This document shows positions 32,760-46,812 of a stretch of DNA of 64,000 nt, piece by piece. How positions within the stretch are numbered: the first letter of the stretch is position 1; each line of letters starts with the position of its first letter. The stretch comes from Limnanthes douglasii subsp. nivea (lineage: Eukaryota > Streptophyta > Magnoliopsida > Brassicales > Limnanthaceae): assembly GCA_036936605.1 (NCBI GenBank), contig JAUPFV010000001.1, forward strand, positions 250,106,925 through 250,170,924. The letters run 5' to 3'. Both the position numbers and the translations under genes were made by a program. The notes below the pieces were generated by a model. It saw nothing but the letters and a program-made list of their open reading frames with translations, searched no databases and was not told the DNA's origin.

Positions 32760-35700
32760 GACTAAGCCTTCGTGAAAATATCAGCAAACTGTAAAGCTCA
32801 TGGAACATATGAAAGTGAGATGGTGCTTCTTGTTCTCATGAAAAACATAATTGTTTGCTATCTGCATGGTGCTTTTGTTATCACAATGTAGGGAAGTGGG
32901 TTTAGTAACATTAACCTTCATATCTGCAAGAAATCCATCATAACCAAACAATCTGACATGTGGTGACAACCATAGCATGGTACTCAGCTTCAATAGATGA
33001 TCTAGAGACAACATCTTGTTTCTTGCTTTCCCATGAAATTAATGAATCTCCAAGGAAAATACATAAACCAGTAGTAGATTTTTGGTCATGAGGATCCTTA
33101 TCCCAATCAGCATCGCTATAGGCACGCAGTTCAAGTGAAGAGGTTGAGCGAAATAAAATTATCTGGAACTGAGTGCCACGAAGATATCTCAATATCCGAA
33201 GAACAAACCCTCAATGGATGGATGTAGGAGTAGTAACAAACTGACTAACCCCATAAACAACATAAGCTATATCTAGTCGAGTAACTATAAGATAGACCAA
33301 GCTCCCTACAAGAGTTCGATGTAAAGTTGGGTCTGACAAAGGAACACCATCAGTCGAAGAATACCAAGCACTGGTTTCAAGAGGCATATCTACCGTCCTG
33401 TTATCAAAAATTCGCGCTCGCTTGAATAAATCAGATATATATTTAGTCTGAGAGAGAATATAACCTTTTGGAGAATAAGCCACCTTAATACCTAAAAAGT
33501 AACGTAATAGTCCCACTTCTTTCATCCCAAAAAGTTGAGCCAAATCACGTTTTAGTGCCTCAATGGTGTCAATATCATCACATAATGATCATATCATCTA
33601 CATATAAGGATAAAATAATTCGTTATACACTCGTACATCTGATAAACAAGGCTGTATCATGATTACTAGCAAGGAAACTAAGTGAAGTAATAAATTGTAT
33701 ATAATTTTTCAAACCAAGCACGAAAAGCTTGTTTGAGACCATATAAAGCTTTCCTAAATCGAAAAACTTGACCTGGTTGGTGAGCAACACTTAAAAGATG
33801 AGTCGTATAAACCTCCTCATGAAGATCATCATTGAAAAATGCATTTTTGACAACTAATTGGAAGATCTTCAACTCGCAAACGGATGCAACCTTAATAAGA
33901 GTATGAACTGTCATCATTTTTGCCACTAGATTATATGTCTCGTCCTAATCTATACCATGCTTCTGTAAATACCCTTTTGCTACATGACGAGACTTATATC
34001 TTTCAACAGACCCATCAGACTTTAGTTTAACTTTAAAAACCCATAGAGATCCGATTATATGCTTAACAGATGAAGGTTAAATTGTATCCCATGTATGAGT
34101 CTGATAAAGAGCAGTAACCTCTTCGACTATTAGATTTTACCAACTAGGATCAGAAATAGTTTTTTTAAATGACTGAGGTTCATATAAATTATGTATGTTT
34201 GCTATGAAAGAGGCGAAAGGAGCTGAGTAAGAAGACTGCGCAAAATCTGGCAGTTTGGTAGACTTACTTGTATGAGTAGATCTTCTGAGGGTTGGATCTG
34301 GTGGTTCACTAAAATAAGATGCTGACTCAAGCTTTCATAGAGCAGAAGTAGTATCAGCTATAGTTGATGTCTCATAAGCTCAAACATCAATATTAATGGG
34401 TATGTCACTTTTATTTTCAAAAGGATAAATAGTCTAAAGTTTAGTACTTGTTATATCATATGATGTCGCTAGAATCACATAAAACGAGATATGCTCTAGA
34501 AACATAATATATCGAGAGATGTAAAGTTTATGACTAGTAGGATCAAAACAACAATAACCTTTTTTTCTAACACCATAACCATAGAAAACCCATATTTCAG
34601 ATTTAGTCCCCAATTTGTTGCGTTTTACATGAGGACGAAGGATAAAACATGTACATCCAAACACTCGTAAGGAAGAATACTTTGGAAGTTGTCTGTATAA
34701 GTTCTGAAAGGGAGACATCCATGCATTATGAGAAATAAGAATTCGATTAATCACATATATAGCAGTATGAGTTTCTTTTCCCCAACAAATAGTAGGAACC
34801 TCAGGGATAAAAGAAAAGATCGAACAGTCTCAATAAGGTGACTATATTTTCTTTCTGCAACACCATTCTGTTTAGGGGTATCAGTGCAAGAAGACTGATG
34901 TATGGTACCATCAGATGCAAGTAACAGGTTTAAAATCATTGGATGTATATTTACCCCTAAGTCACATTTGAAGCATTTTATTACAGCAGAATGTTGAGTC
35001 TTAACAAGTGCGTGAATTTCTCTATAAATTCCAAGGAAATCTGATCTTCATTTCATAAGGTAAACCCAAGTATACTGGGTATAATCATCGATGAAAGAAA
35101 CATAGTATTACGAACCACCCTTTGTGGAGACAAAGGAAGGACCCCAGACATCAGAATGAATAATATCAAACGGAGCAATAGAACAAGTGACACTTTCATC
35201 AAATGGTAACGCCAAAAAATTTGCAAGTTTACAACCACTACAATCCGAGATATTACAAGTGTTTAGCTGACCTAAACCACCTGCAGAGAGTAAAAAATTC
35301 AAACGCGATGCATATACATGTCCGAAACCAGAATGTCAAAGATAAAACTCAAATGATGAAGGATTTAAACAAGAAGAAAACAAATTAACACCACAAGCAA
35401 CAATAGCAGTCAAGTATGTTTTTCCACTATCAACACCATAGACATTCACATCTGCTACTTCGAGTTTCTCTAAAACATAGAGTTCCCTTATTTTAGGACT
35501 TGTACCAATCATTTTATGAGTCTGTTGATTTTGTATAACACAAATATATTCAGAAAATATGACAAAATAACCAGATCTACACAATTGGCTAAGTGAAACA
35601 ATATTTAAAGCAAGGGTAGGAACGTACTAAACATCAGATATCGATATATGAGGGGTGAAAATAGAGACAAAACCCTATACTAACATTGGTGTAGCAATAG

Positions 35701-35990
35701 CAAACAAAATGGATATGAGAGAAACATGAGACAAGGAATCAAAGTTCAACATGTAAGGTGACATATGATGAGGCGCACCTGAATCCAAAATCGACAATGA
35801 TGAATCAAATTCTGAAGTGAAAGACGAGGACATACCTGAATGGTAAGCAGATATAGACATAAAAATGTTATTTTTATTCAGTTTGTTTCTAGTAGATTGT
35901 AGAAAATAATCTTTACATATTCGCAATAATATCCACTATATCTAGTCAAACAAAATCAAACAATCAAGAGATATCAAACTCAAATCGAAA
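32760..35990 (-). pseudogene. Copia 1 pol (protease, integrase, RT, RNase H), frames broken
   Basis: Protease active-site region LDSGAPHHMSPYM (about 35795; family LDSGATxHM). The pre-integrase region has ELYVLEKLEVADVNVYGVD (35500). Integrase pieces run through 35300-34434, ending VFGCTCFILRPHVKRNKLG and FYGYGVRKKGYCCFDP. The RT has LKIFQLVVKNAFFNDDLHEE (D to V at the first catalytic position), KALYGLKQAFRAWFEKL, and LYVDDMI at about 33595. RNase H has AYSDADWDKDPHDQKSTTG and SSIEAEYHAM. There are at least six frame breaks. It is non-functional but all domains are recognisable. Confidence 0.85.
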
Positions 35991-36911
35991 AAATAAATCA
36001 AAATCTTAATTAAATCTCAAATCCCAAATCCAAAGTCAAACCAAGTCCAAATTCAAAATATCAGTGTTCCACCAAAATCAAATCGAATACTCAATCAATT
36101 CGAAATCCAGGTCCAAATACCAAGATAAATCCAAATCACTTTTCATTTTTCAATATCTAATATCTAATTTCCAATTTTCATTTTTCAATTCAAATCCAAT
36201 TGAATTCACGGTTTTACCAACAAACTACGACACTGTTATAATACGATATCTCATGAACCGTAGCACCAAATCATAATCCAACCATTCAGGTTGAAGGATT
36301 GTATGCCCCGAACACACTCTCCAAAATTCAACAAAGACGTACACCATTTGCCTTTCGATCTTACCGTTTGATTGGGGTTGCACACAACAGATTCAGAAAC
36401 CGAATATTATCTCCTTTAATGATTTCATGATCCGATTATTATACAAACAATTATAAAATAATTAAATACAATTGTTATATTATTTATTTACAAAATAATC
36501 CTAAGCAATTAAATCAATTAGAGACAAATCATTGTAATATTTCAATGATAATTTCAATTAATTTTCTGCAATTGATTCTGAGCAATTTCACCAATAAATT
36601 CCCTCTTGTAATTTCACCAATTAATTATTTTTAATTTCACTCTAATACGTCAATGCTAATTGCAATTAATTCTCTGCAATTGATTCTCAGCAATTTCACC
36701 AATTGATTTCCAGCAATTAATTCCCTATTGTAATTTCACACGTTAATTCCTTGGAATTTCACCAATTAAATCTCTGTGATTTTCCCAATCAATTCTATGT
36801 GATTAATTCTATGATTTAATTTCATCGATTAATTCCTTGTCATTTCACCAATTAATTCACGATAAAAAGTAGTTTCAGCAATTAATCACTAGCAATTTCC
36901 CCAATTCGTTC

Positions 36912-37261
36912 TGGTTTGGTTATTTTGGGTTGAGGGTAGGTTTGTAAAATATTTTTGTAAGTTTTTGGTGTTTTATGTTTAGTGTATGGAGTAGTAAGAT
37001 AATTAAGCAGTCTGCTAGTATTAAATTCTGATCACCCTTATTAATGAGAGTGGTTGGGGTATTTATACCTTAAGTATTGATCCATGGGCTTTCTGAGTCG
37101 GGTTGTGAAACCGAGTTGAATTCAATGACCCATTTAGTGTTTAAGTAGATTAGCAAATAGCTTAGTCAAAATATTTTTACATTTTTCGTATTCGGATTTA
37201 TAGTGGTGTGATATGGTCTGAATTAATCTATTGGCTGTGACTGAAAGATCCGAACTCATCA
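36912..37261 (-). mobile_element. Solo LTR related to the gypsy element at 1665-6639
   Basis: 350 bp starting TGGTTTGG and ending CCGAACTCATCA, with the same ends and internal landmarks as the 482-bp LTRs (tgagggtaggt, gataattaagcag, agagtggttggggtatttat, atgggctttc, gtagctta/atagcttagtca). Flanked by CGTTC (36907-36911) and AGTTC (37262-37266), a near-perfect 5-bp duplication. It was inserted into the copia 1 leader and left by LTR-LTR recombination. The remaining leader (35991-36911, 37262-37675) is AT-rich, with repeated caattaattc-type words and no gag. Confidence 0.75.
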
Positions 37262-37675
37262 AGTTCTATTGCAAAATATGTTCGGCGTTTACGACTAAAA
37301 TCACTTGCAATTTTATTAATTAATGCAATCGCAAAATCTCAAATAACATAGTAAATTATTTCCTCCTAAATCAAAACAATAATATAACTTAAATAAATCA
37401 GTAGATTATACATTTATCAAATAATAACTCAAATAACTCAGTAGATTATCTTCTCCCAAATCAAATTAATAATACAACCTTTCTCGAACTTTAACATGCT
37501 TTGTTAATATCAATATTAATACACAATCCAAAATTTCTGAACATATCTAATATTTTTGAATAAATCAATTCGAAACCAAAATCTAATACTAATACGAAAT
37601 CGAATACCCGATAGATCCATGAAACTGGAATATTACTACGTTTCCCTGATCAGATGACTCCAAATTTTGATACCA

Positions 37676-37818
37676 TGTTAAATAAAGAACAAAAGAGAAA
37701 AAAAAAGAACACCTATGGTTTTTGTATTATTTAGAAAGTGTGCCAATTACATAATATAGATGATCTTATTTATAAATATTATAAATGGCCAGCGGGCTTG
37801 GGCCTTAAATCTTTAACA
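37676..37818 (-). repeat. Copia 1 5' LTR (143 bp)
   Basis: TGTTAAATAAAGAAC to AATCTTTAACA, with the primer site TGGTATCAAAAT (minus) directly inside. It has diverged visibly from 32544-32685. Confidence 0.85.
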
Positions 37819-38149
37819 ACTTCATCTATTAACACTACCAGCCTATCTTTCCACAACCCTAACCATCATACTCCCAATCATCCATTCAACTACCTAAACC
37901 CTCTAGGTTCCTCTTTCAACCTCCATAACTCAACGCCCAAACCTGAACCTAACACCCCAACTGCAATCTTGACCCCCTCTTATATCTTATATTCCTCATA
38001 AAAATCATGAACAGAGTTCTTGGACCATGAGCTTCTAGTGTTGCCTAAAAATAATACCCTTAGGACTTTGTGCAAGTGCCTACTAGATTACTTACTCTCA
38101 CACAACCCATTTGGGGCCCAAGTTAAAGAAACTACATATGATATATGGG

Positions 38150-40010
38150 GGTGTTTTTAGTTGGAAGAATACATGGCCAATTCTGGAAGTCTATTTCTTA
38201 TTTAAGTCTTACCAAGGAGAGCAGACTATAACTCTGGACTTTCAAGAGACTAATCTATATTTCCACTGCTTTTGAAGACCCCAAATATATAGACAAATAG
38301 ATTGAGAGCAGTAGTTGTCTTAGATTTGCGAGAGTTTTTATTGTGATCCGGGTTATGCCCAAACTTTATAGTGATTTACCCATTTTATGCATGTGTAAAG
38401 TGACTACTTTGAAATTAGAATACTATGATATTTTCTTATGCATAAATAATAGTGATATATTTGGATATTCCACAGTCGTGTGCACCATACTCACCCCTCA
38501 TATGCAATCCTCTATCATAGGAGATTTATTAACTAGGCTTGGATGGATAGCCAAACCATTATTCTTAACATCCTAAAAATGCTCTACTTTAGGAACATAA
38601 AATGATAAGTATCTTAAATGATCCATCGACGTGGACACAATATGCTCTTGTAGATTTACATATTCGGACAACCAACGAATGGATCAGATAGATCAAATGA
38701 GTTTGATATGAGTATGAAAATAGACCAATTGGCTATTAATGCTGAAGTTATCTCCCACAAAATGCTGAACTGAAAGATAAAAAAAGGTGAATGCTAGTGG
38801 TGGATGTACTTAAGAGGAAATAGTCCTTGACAAACCATGACATCAGGAAAATCCAGTGTAAGTTTTTAATAAATTATCATTGCCTCTAGGAATGTATGTG
38901 GGTTAAAGGATCAATTACGATAAAAAAATATGGCTGATTTTAGTTCAATACCAATATTTCCCTTATTTGTTTACTTGAAACTATGGTCCATGAGCCTAAA
39001 GTTGGATCCATAATCAACTTCATAATGACCTTATCAAATTGTTGACAAACCACATCGCGTACCCTCTTAGTAGGATCTAGATTTTCTGGAACCCTTGCGT
39101 TGTGCCTATCTTATTCAATTCTATATCGCTCTAATTTATGTTTTCTAAGGTTAGCGACTTTAACACCCGCGTAATTTTTAGTTTTATGGAAATCTAAGTG
39201 TTCAATGACGCCACATATAAAACCACGAGAACTGGCCATGATATTCCTTGGGTCGTCTTTGAGGATTTCAATGCCATCTATACACCTACGGACCCAACTA
39301 GCTTTGATATATGGATTGCATCTATTGTAGACTTCAACTAGTGCTACAAAAAAATAAACAATATCATATGTGGCTATGAGGAAAATGATTCTCTAAGTCC
39401 AACAGATAACTAGACGATCCTATTACATCCAAAGTAACTGTATTTTCATCAAAATTAACTCTGATAGCTTCTTCCCAATGTCGTCTGAACGTTATGAAAA
39501 TTCACATACCTCTAATCACACCATGCTCACGCTAAACTTAGGCAATCTCTGGCCATATATCAAAAATTCGTTTTGTTTCTTTGGGACGTGGTGATCCTAC
39601 CCTAATTTATATAATATAGTGTCAATTAGTTAGAATTTAATCATAAATAATTTAGTTATGAATGTGTTTGTTACTAAGCTCTTTAGACTGTAAAATGACT
39701 TTCAAGGTCTTAACAGTGAGAGGTTTAGTCATATTAGTGTTTGTGTTACTTCGGTACGAGATAACTTGTTCCTTTTTTAATCCAACCTTGTTGCTCACCC
39801 CATATGCTCTGGCATGGTGGTTGAATAAATTGCAAATTCATCTGCATTCATGTTTTCTACGTATGGCTAAAGAGACTTTATTTAAGCAAACATCCAGGGA
39901 ATTCCAACTTAAGTTGAGCTTAAAACCAAAATCTTTTGTAACAAAAGTTATTCCATCTCTGATAGTCAGAGAAACCTTATCGATCTACTAAAATGGCTAA
40001 AGTATTGTGG
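38150..40010 (+). pseudogene. LINE remnant (ORF1 end, endonuclease, start of RT)
   Basis: Plus-strand pieces in LINE order. 38320-38580 reads LRFARVFIVIRVMPKLYSDL and a former zinc knuckle (IFGYSTVVCTILTPH) from ORF1. 39250-39350 holds the endonuclease motif EDFNAIYTPTDPTSFDIWI (family GDFNAI). 39662-39991 holds the stretch between endonuclease and RT (LHSCFLRMAKETLFKQTSRE). Many frame changes; no full domain. 37819-38150, upstream, is Pro/Asn-rich in one frame but not assigned. Confidence 0.6.
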
Positions 40011-43000
40011 ATTATTTATCTGATCTCTTTGGTAAACATAGTAGCTTGGCTATCATGGGATGGCGCGTATAAACAAAATGATCATTATTAAGGTCAAGTC
40101 TTGCGATACGGCCTCTTTAGTCCGTCTTGTGACCAACACTAAGATTAAATTTCATTAGTAACATTAATAGTACTAGCACCATGTGCGGACGTGTATAAAT
40201 CTATCTTATATAAATTATCCTTATACATTATGGGTAATGAAGTTTACATAAGGGTCGGCTGTTTTATGGGTTCTAAATGACTTGACCAATCATGAAATAA
40301 GAAACATAGAAGAAGATAAAAAAAAGATAGAGGGAGAACGAGACGAATTGAAATGAAATGATAATTTCAAATTAAAGGTTTTAACTAAAAAATATCACAC
40401 AATGGGGGGAGAATTGACCATTTACCGAATTTTTTATTTGTTATTGTTAAATTAAAATTAAAAACGAATTTGCTAATGATTTAAAGTTCTCGATTTTTTT
40501 ATGTTTATGTGTAGACTAAATTTGTTAAGGGCGAGGATAGTTTTGGATTTTTTTTTTGTTAATAAAATACATATTTTTTACTTCTTAAACATATGAGCTA
40601 GTTTTAGGCGTTGAATGTTTGAAAATATTAAAAGTTACAATTCAAATAAAAAATCTATAATAACACTACATTTTAGTTTTCATACATTAAGAATTTGAAA
40701 CTTTATCAACTACTTATTGTAATCTGTACTTGATAATTTGTTAAATTTTCATCTATTTACTATAATATCATGTTGAAAACTTGGCAAGCTCTCAACTATT
40801 AGCTACGATGTTTAGTTAAAAAATTAGTCATTTATCAAATATCTGCTAAAATATATTGTTACAATATCAAATTAATTATTTTTCAAGGTCTCATTTATTT
40901 ATCATAATATGTAATTAAGTTTTTAAAGTTTTCAGTTGAACACTGTAATACCCGATCATAATATAAAACCTCCAAATATCATTCAAAAATATATATTTAC
41001 TTGTTATAGATATCTTCAAACATTAGTTGCAACACTCGACCGTTATTCACTTTGTGACGTCATTCATAAACCCCCAAAACCCCCAAACGTTATTTGCATG
41101 CTTGATATGTCATTCACAAATCTTTTGATTTTATTATCCTAACTTTAGATTTTATTGGCAAACCGTCTAAAGCTATTCGTAAGCTTTCAAACTTCATTCA
41201 CAAATATTCAAATATAAGTCACAAATGTTATTTATAAACCTTCAGACATCATTCAGTCAACTACACACATTGTATATTATTACATTATCATATTTATGAG
41301 ATTCATAAAGCCACGAAGATAAATTAGATGGTCCAAAATGGTATGATGTGTCAGTGTAAATGTAAAGTTTATTCATGTCGAGTCTGTATGGTATAATTAT
41401 TAGTTGTAGTTCGAGTTTTATGGGAGAAAGAAAATCCAAATTATGAAACTAATACTATTTTTTTCATTTGTACGTGCTCAATCCATCCAACGTGATTAAT
41501 GTTTATACATTTGATGAGTGCATTCAAGTTAAAATGGTCACATTAGTACGTCCCGGTAGAGTTGTACCTAACCCAATATATAACAATCAATAATTTATCA
41601 TCTAATGCAACATAATTCCTTGTGATAATTGATGAACCATCATCTCCAAATGGTCGGCAGTTGGTGTGATTACTATGAATGTTAATCATCGTGTTGTAGG
41701 GGAAGTTGGATTTTATTTGAACTATGTTGATAGGAATCATGAAAACGGAATAAAAATTATTACTTCCATTGATAACATCACTAATTTGGTTTTTATTTTC
41801 TTGATATAACTAATATAGTATTTTTAGAAGGAATAAATCAAGTGAGCTAAATTAAAGTCTCATGTTGTATTAATATATGTCGTTAAAAGTCTTTTAAAAA
41901 TCACGTAAGTTAGAAGGAATACATGATATTGTTTGGGCTATTTAATAAGTTAAATTTGATTGGATCATAAAAAACATTAATGTTTTAAGTATTAAAATCA
42001 TGAATGAATCATTAATATTTTTAGGTAGACTTTGAATATTTTTGTAATGTTTTATAGTCGTAATATTTGGTTCAAACTTAAGATCCTCGGCCAATACACC
42101 GAATGATCCAACTGTAGTTTCTATATACATTTTTATATAATTATAACAGATTTGAGAGACAAGCCGAATAATGGGTTGACTCGTTTTATAAATATGATAA
42201 AAAAATTAATATATTGTATCACTTTTAAATTAATAGTCATAATGTCATTTTCAAATATGATTAAAAATATCACAACTTACGTAAATTTGATTTGTTCAAT
42301 ATTTTATGTTCAAAATATTCCTAATTTTAAATGAAAGATATATAATTTTTTTAGTATAAAATTTGTCAAAATCCTATCTCTAATTTTAATTTACATTTAA
42401 ATGAATATTTTAGATTAATGGTTAATTATAATGACCCATATTTATGACTCATAATTTGTGTAAAATCTTTGACTATAATAAATGAATGTTTATTATGTAG
42501 TTTTCTAATGCAACTTTTGTGATGTCATTATCTATCATAAAAATATCATTATTATACGTGACAAAAGTTTTTACTCATAAAAAATATATATTAATACTGA
42601 ATAATATATTATCATAATTAGAATTTATCATCTACCTTATATATAAAATTTAAATAAGTTTTAGGGTAACTAGAACACCGAGGATCAGCTCCACCCTTCT
42701 CGTCTAAAGAAAATATTTTAACATTTGTCCTCAATGTGAATATCAAGGGTTTACCATGTGTTTCTAGATTTAATCGCACATTTCTAAATACTAATCCATA
42801 CCATCTTTTAAACATAAAGGATTTAACCTCATTTTTATAATGGTTTTTGTCTGCAATGACCGTCTTTCAATCATTAATCATATTTTAGAAAGTAGTATAT
42901 GAATATACAAAATATCTAACTTTATACAACCAATCTGACCCATTGTTCAAAACAACATGGTATATTTAGAACATAGACCATGGACACGACAACCAATAAT

Positions 43001-43849
43001 GCATATTTTTTTGTTGATATATTCAATTATTATTACATTTATAGTTATTAATTAAGTATTATAAAAGGCAACAAGATTATATGCATGTTTTTACTAAAAA
43101 AATAAAATTAATAAGTCGATGAAGAACACTTTTCCTTACTATCTACTTAATTACGCGAGGAAATTTATATATGTACAAACCTATGTGAATACAATTATTT
43201 TATTTTTTGTAAATGTACCTCGTATAATTGTTTTTGCAATGATGAAGATCTTTGTTGGCTAGATAGATCTCATGAGGATATACAAGAGCAAAACCCATCG
43301 ATGGTGATAGATTCAAGCAGCTTGAGAAATATTATCTTAAATATACCCATAACCAAATCATGGTAATCCCTCGTACGATAGTTAAACCAAGAAAGTTAGT
43401 CGATTTGGGTGGCCATAATATGCAAACTTCGGAAGAGATCGAGATTATAATATTTTTAGAATGGTAAATGAACGAATTATCAATATATTATATCATTCTT
43501 GATCGATAATGGGTATAAAAAAGGTGAGCCATCTCATAATTATATTTTTAGTTCTTAAAGTATATTTATGTTTTAGCTGTAGAGTAATTTTTAGTGAGCC
43601 AAAATAGTAAGACATGACATCAAATAAGTAGGTTTAACATCTTTCAAACTTCTAACCTTCATAAATATGGTCGAGAACAGACCTATGAGTCTAATAGTTT
43701 GGGTAACATAATCAGTACCTTAGTAAGGTCAAAATACTATATTTTCAAAAAGTTATTTTCTAATTATTTACAATAAAGTTAAACAAATCATCACATAACA
43801 TGTCTATTATGGGAAAATATAACAAACGAAATTCCAAGTAAAAAATTTA
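40011..43849. other. AT-rich DNA without recognisable genes
   Basis: Short frames at 40936, 41543, 42152 and 42618 match no family I know. 40600-41260 has loosely repeated phrases (attcacaaat, cattcataaac). I see no LTR, transposase or RNA gene here. Confidence 0.4.
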
Positions 43850-44095
43850 TTGATCAAGGAAGAAAATATGAATTTTATGAAGGTCGTCTATTTATTTATA
43901 CTATTTCGTAGCAGTTTCAAATCGCCACTGATAAGGGCATCAAACGTCAAAATTATTATGGGATTTAATTGATATTAGAAAAGCACATAATGGCCTATTT
44001 GTAAATATTAGGAAACATAGAAAACAAGTGTGTCTAAGAAGGCTAATATGTAATTAATTAAACATAGCATGTTTGAGTAGAGCCCACCACTGATC

Positions 44096-44257
44096 CTATA
44101 TAAGGAAATATGCCCTTTTTGGGAAAAGGGTACTTTCTAATGATTGGTACTTTGATTTGACTACTTTCTCTCTCTACAACTTTGCATTTATTCCTCTGAC
44201 ACGATTCCACGATAGAAATCATTCAATATTCAGCCCCAGATATTTCTGGAACTATCA
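44096..44257 (+). repeat. 3' part of a gypsy 5' LTR
   Basis: The block ends at CTATCA (44257), one base before a primer site, and contains a TATA box TATATAAGG at 44097-44105. Its left boundary was not found; it may begin anywhere in 43800-44090. A partner LTR is absent from the window. Confidence 0.5.
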
Positions 44258-44258
44258 T

Positions 44259-44276
44259 TGGCATCGTATGTGGGAA
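44259..44276 (+). other. Gypsy primer-binding site
   Basis: TGGCATCGTATGTGGGAA matches the plant gypsy type TGGCGCCGTCTGTGGGAA at 15 of 18 positions. It fixes the orientation of the remnant as plus. Confidence 0.6.
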
Positions 44277-45480
44277 TGAGTGATACCCGGAGATCAAGCT
44301 CTCCAAAATCTCGACCCAAGGAAAAACTTAAATTTGAGGAATGAATATGGAGGCTAGAAAATGAAAGGCAAAAGAGAGAGGCTCTAATAGGGAAACTTCT
44401 TACTCGGAAGATCGATTCTCTGACTAGCAGTATGATGGGCATGATCAGGGTAACCAAAGTCAAGAAAACGCTCAACCCTTATCATGACCAAAACACAGTT
44501 ACTATACGACATAGCCAAGCTTAATGTTGAGAAAAGGTAGTCTTGGCTGAAAAGAAGTATCGACTAGACAGCCAAGGACAACGATCATGCGAAGATGGCA
44601 AATAAGATAATTGTGTTGTTAATCATGACGAGACTAATTTTTATAAGAGCAGAACTCGAGTGCGGAAGTACGATGATATGTTGAGGAAAACGTCCGGACT
44701 GTGAGCCAAGCGAGATCAAGATGTCTGATGCTTTAGAATGGACAAAAGAATTATTCGGGAGCGAGAAATTCGAAGACGTAAATCGCGTCGAGCAAAAATA
44801 GCAAAACCTCAGGGGGGGGGGGGGGGGGGGTAACATCGATAAAATAACTCCCATTTCTATGGAAAAGGAAGGGGCGATAACAGTTAGTAGAGAGCAGCTC
44901 AACGTCCAACTGTTTCAGTTTCCATCAAGGAGCCAAACTTACGGAAGCCAGTTTGCTAACCCACTTGAAGAAGGGCTATACGCTGCGCACGCAGAAGGGT
45001 TAGGTAGTGGAGCTTTTAGGTTCGGACATAAACTGGAGATCATCTTCCCTCTCGGATGATATTTTGTCGGGAAATCTCCTGAAACGGTTTAATATTTCTA
45101 AGCTACAAAAATACGATGGGAAGAAAGACCTTGATAGCCATTTGGAAGCATTCAAGAACTTCATGTGAAGTTTTGACAATGATGATAAGTTAATCTGCTG
45201 AGATTTTTTTATGACGTGTAAGGATCGACCGTCAAAATAATATAATCGGTTGCCTCAAGGATGTATTAAGACTTTGGCATGTTCTGGTTGATGTTTAGAC
45301 AGTAGTTTGTAGGAAGCAAAAACTTATGAGCCAATGGTGACACAATCGTGAATTGTCGACAAAGGGTCGTGGAAATTTTGAGGGACTACAATCGACGCTT
45401 TGAAGATGCAAAAACTGATCTTGATTATTCCGATGAGAGTGTAGCTTAAACAGGATATAGGCTGGGTTTATTGCCCAGTC
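44276..45480 (+). pseudogene. Ty3/gypsy gag remnant (Tat-like)
   Basis: ATG at 44276, directly at the primer site. Early frame: SPKSRPKEKLKFEE, stop, RLENERQKREALIGKLL. From about 45080 it reads FNISKLQKYDGKKDLDSHLE, then FMTCKDRPS and YNRLPQGCIKTLA, the gag core of Tat-type elements (YDGTxDPxDHLxxF...WFxxLPxxSI). A later piece reads RQRVVEILRDYNRRFEDA. Frame shifts and stops throughout. A run of about 18-19 G lies at 44812-44830. Pol and the 3' LTR are absent: sequence switches to a LINE at about 45520 after a 33-bp tandem duplication (ctacaaagtgttgccaaacc). Confidence 0.65.
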
Positions 45481-46341
45481 TTATGAAGCAAGATGCAGCA
45501 AAAAACAAGCTTTTACTACAAAGTGTTGCCAAACCTCCCAAGTCACATTACAAAGTGTTGCCAAACCTCCCAAGTCACATTACAATTAACAAACACATGA
45601 GATATTGTTTCTGAATTGTCACAATGTTAACATTTAGAAGCTAAACTAAAGTTTTTACTACAAATAATGGAGTCAATAGGTATAAATCCATTGATAATCC
45701 TCCAAATAGTGAACGAACACTTCTTTAGAGTGACTCCATTCCAAAGCTTTTTGTAAATCAGAGAATCAGGGTTTTGTGTCTAATAATACTCCAAGTATTT
45801 TTACTCAAAATTTATAAAATTCCATAGGATTGTATCATCTCCGTTAGTGTTTATTTAAGTTTTTGGACTATGTCAATATCATATTTCAAGACATTTTCAT
45901 TTCGTTTGTTGTTATTCCAAGATTTATTAGTCCAAAATTCATAAAATTCAATTTTATTATACCAATAATTGTCTTCATTAGATGATAGGGTGATAAATGG
46001 GTGAGAGTTGTTCCATTTTCCAACCAAAATTCAATTTTATTACAATTTCCAATCTTCAAATGTATGTATCTTTTAGCAAGATCTTTTATGTTTAATAATC
46101 TTCTCCAAACTTTGGAATCAGTTTCTTTGGCTTTAATTTGAAGAATATAAAAGTTAGAACAGTATATTGAATGGATAAAGATGGACTATGAAGATTTGTG
46201 CTCTTTAAAGTTCATCCGGAGTTTGAAAGAAAAAATAATTTGAATATCTTTAAATCCATGTGCTCAATTTAAATCCAGTTTCATCAAAATGATTGGGAAA
46301 TTTTAGACCATTTAGTCTAAATAATGAATTTGTAAGATTCT

Positions 46342-46812
46342 TTACTCCCCAAATGAATTTTTTAATGAGAGTGTTGATTCTAAAAATGAAAAGTTTGGGT
46401 AACATGTTATTTTCATATGGTATATAAGAATAGAGATGAGGACATATTGAGATAGTATTAATCTCTTACAGAATAACAGGTTTTTACTGTCCATATCTAA
46501 AATTGTATTCCTAATTTTGAAAATTAAGTCATCATAATGGCAAGAGTGATTATTGTTATGAATTGAGATGCCAAAATATTTGAATGAGAGATTGTTATTC
46601 TTAAAACTAGTGAAATATTCAATAACATTAGATTTGGTTCTCATTATTTTGTTTGAGTGAATGAATATGGATTTTTGTTTATTAATCTGCTGACTAGAGA
46701 CTAATTGATAATGGTCGAACTAGTTATTGAATTTCTTAACATTATTGATAGCTCTATTTATAAACATAATGACATCATCTGGAAATGCAAGGCAATGGAT
46801 ATTGAGATAAAC
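46342..46812 (-). pseudogene. LINE reverse transcriptase, second part
   Basis: Starts right after the inserted block with IHCLAFPDDVIMFINRAINN (family FADDxxxF, the catalytic Asp pair kept). It continues with SSQQINKQKSIF, SFKYFGISIHNNNHSCHYDD, KRLILSQYVLISILIYHMKI and ESTLSLKNSFGE. A zf-RVT stretch with HCDNSETISHVFVNC follows near 45600. Confidence 0.7.

Larger units (their letters stand above)
32544..37818 (-). mobile_element. Ty1/copia element 1, short LTRs, decayed
   Basis: LTRs of 142 and 143 bp (32544-32685; 37676-37818) both read TGTTAAAT...TTTAACA on the plus strand. Just inside the right LTR the minus strand has TGGTATCAAAATTTGG, an initiator-Met-tRNA primer site, so the element runs minus. 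PPT-like GGGAAAG abuts the left LTR. The pol order is protease, integrase, RT, RNase H (35990-32760). Flanking pentamers GGTCC and ACTTC do not match, so no target duplication is visible. A solo gypsy LTR sits in its leader. No gag is found between primer site and protease. Confidence 0.85.
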
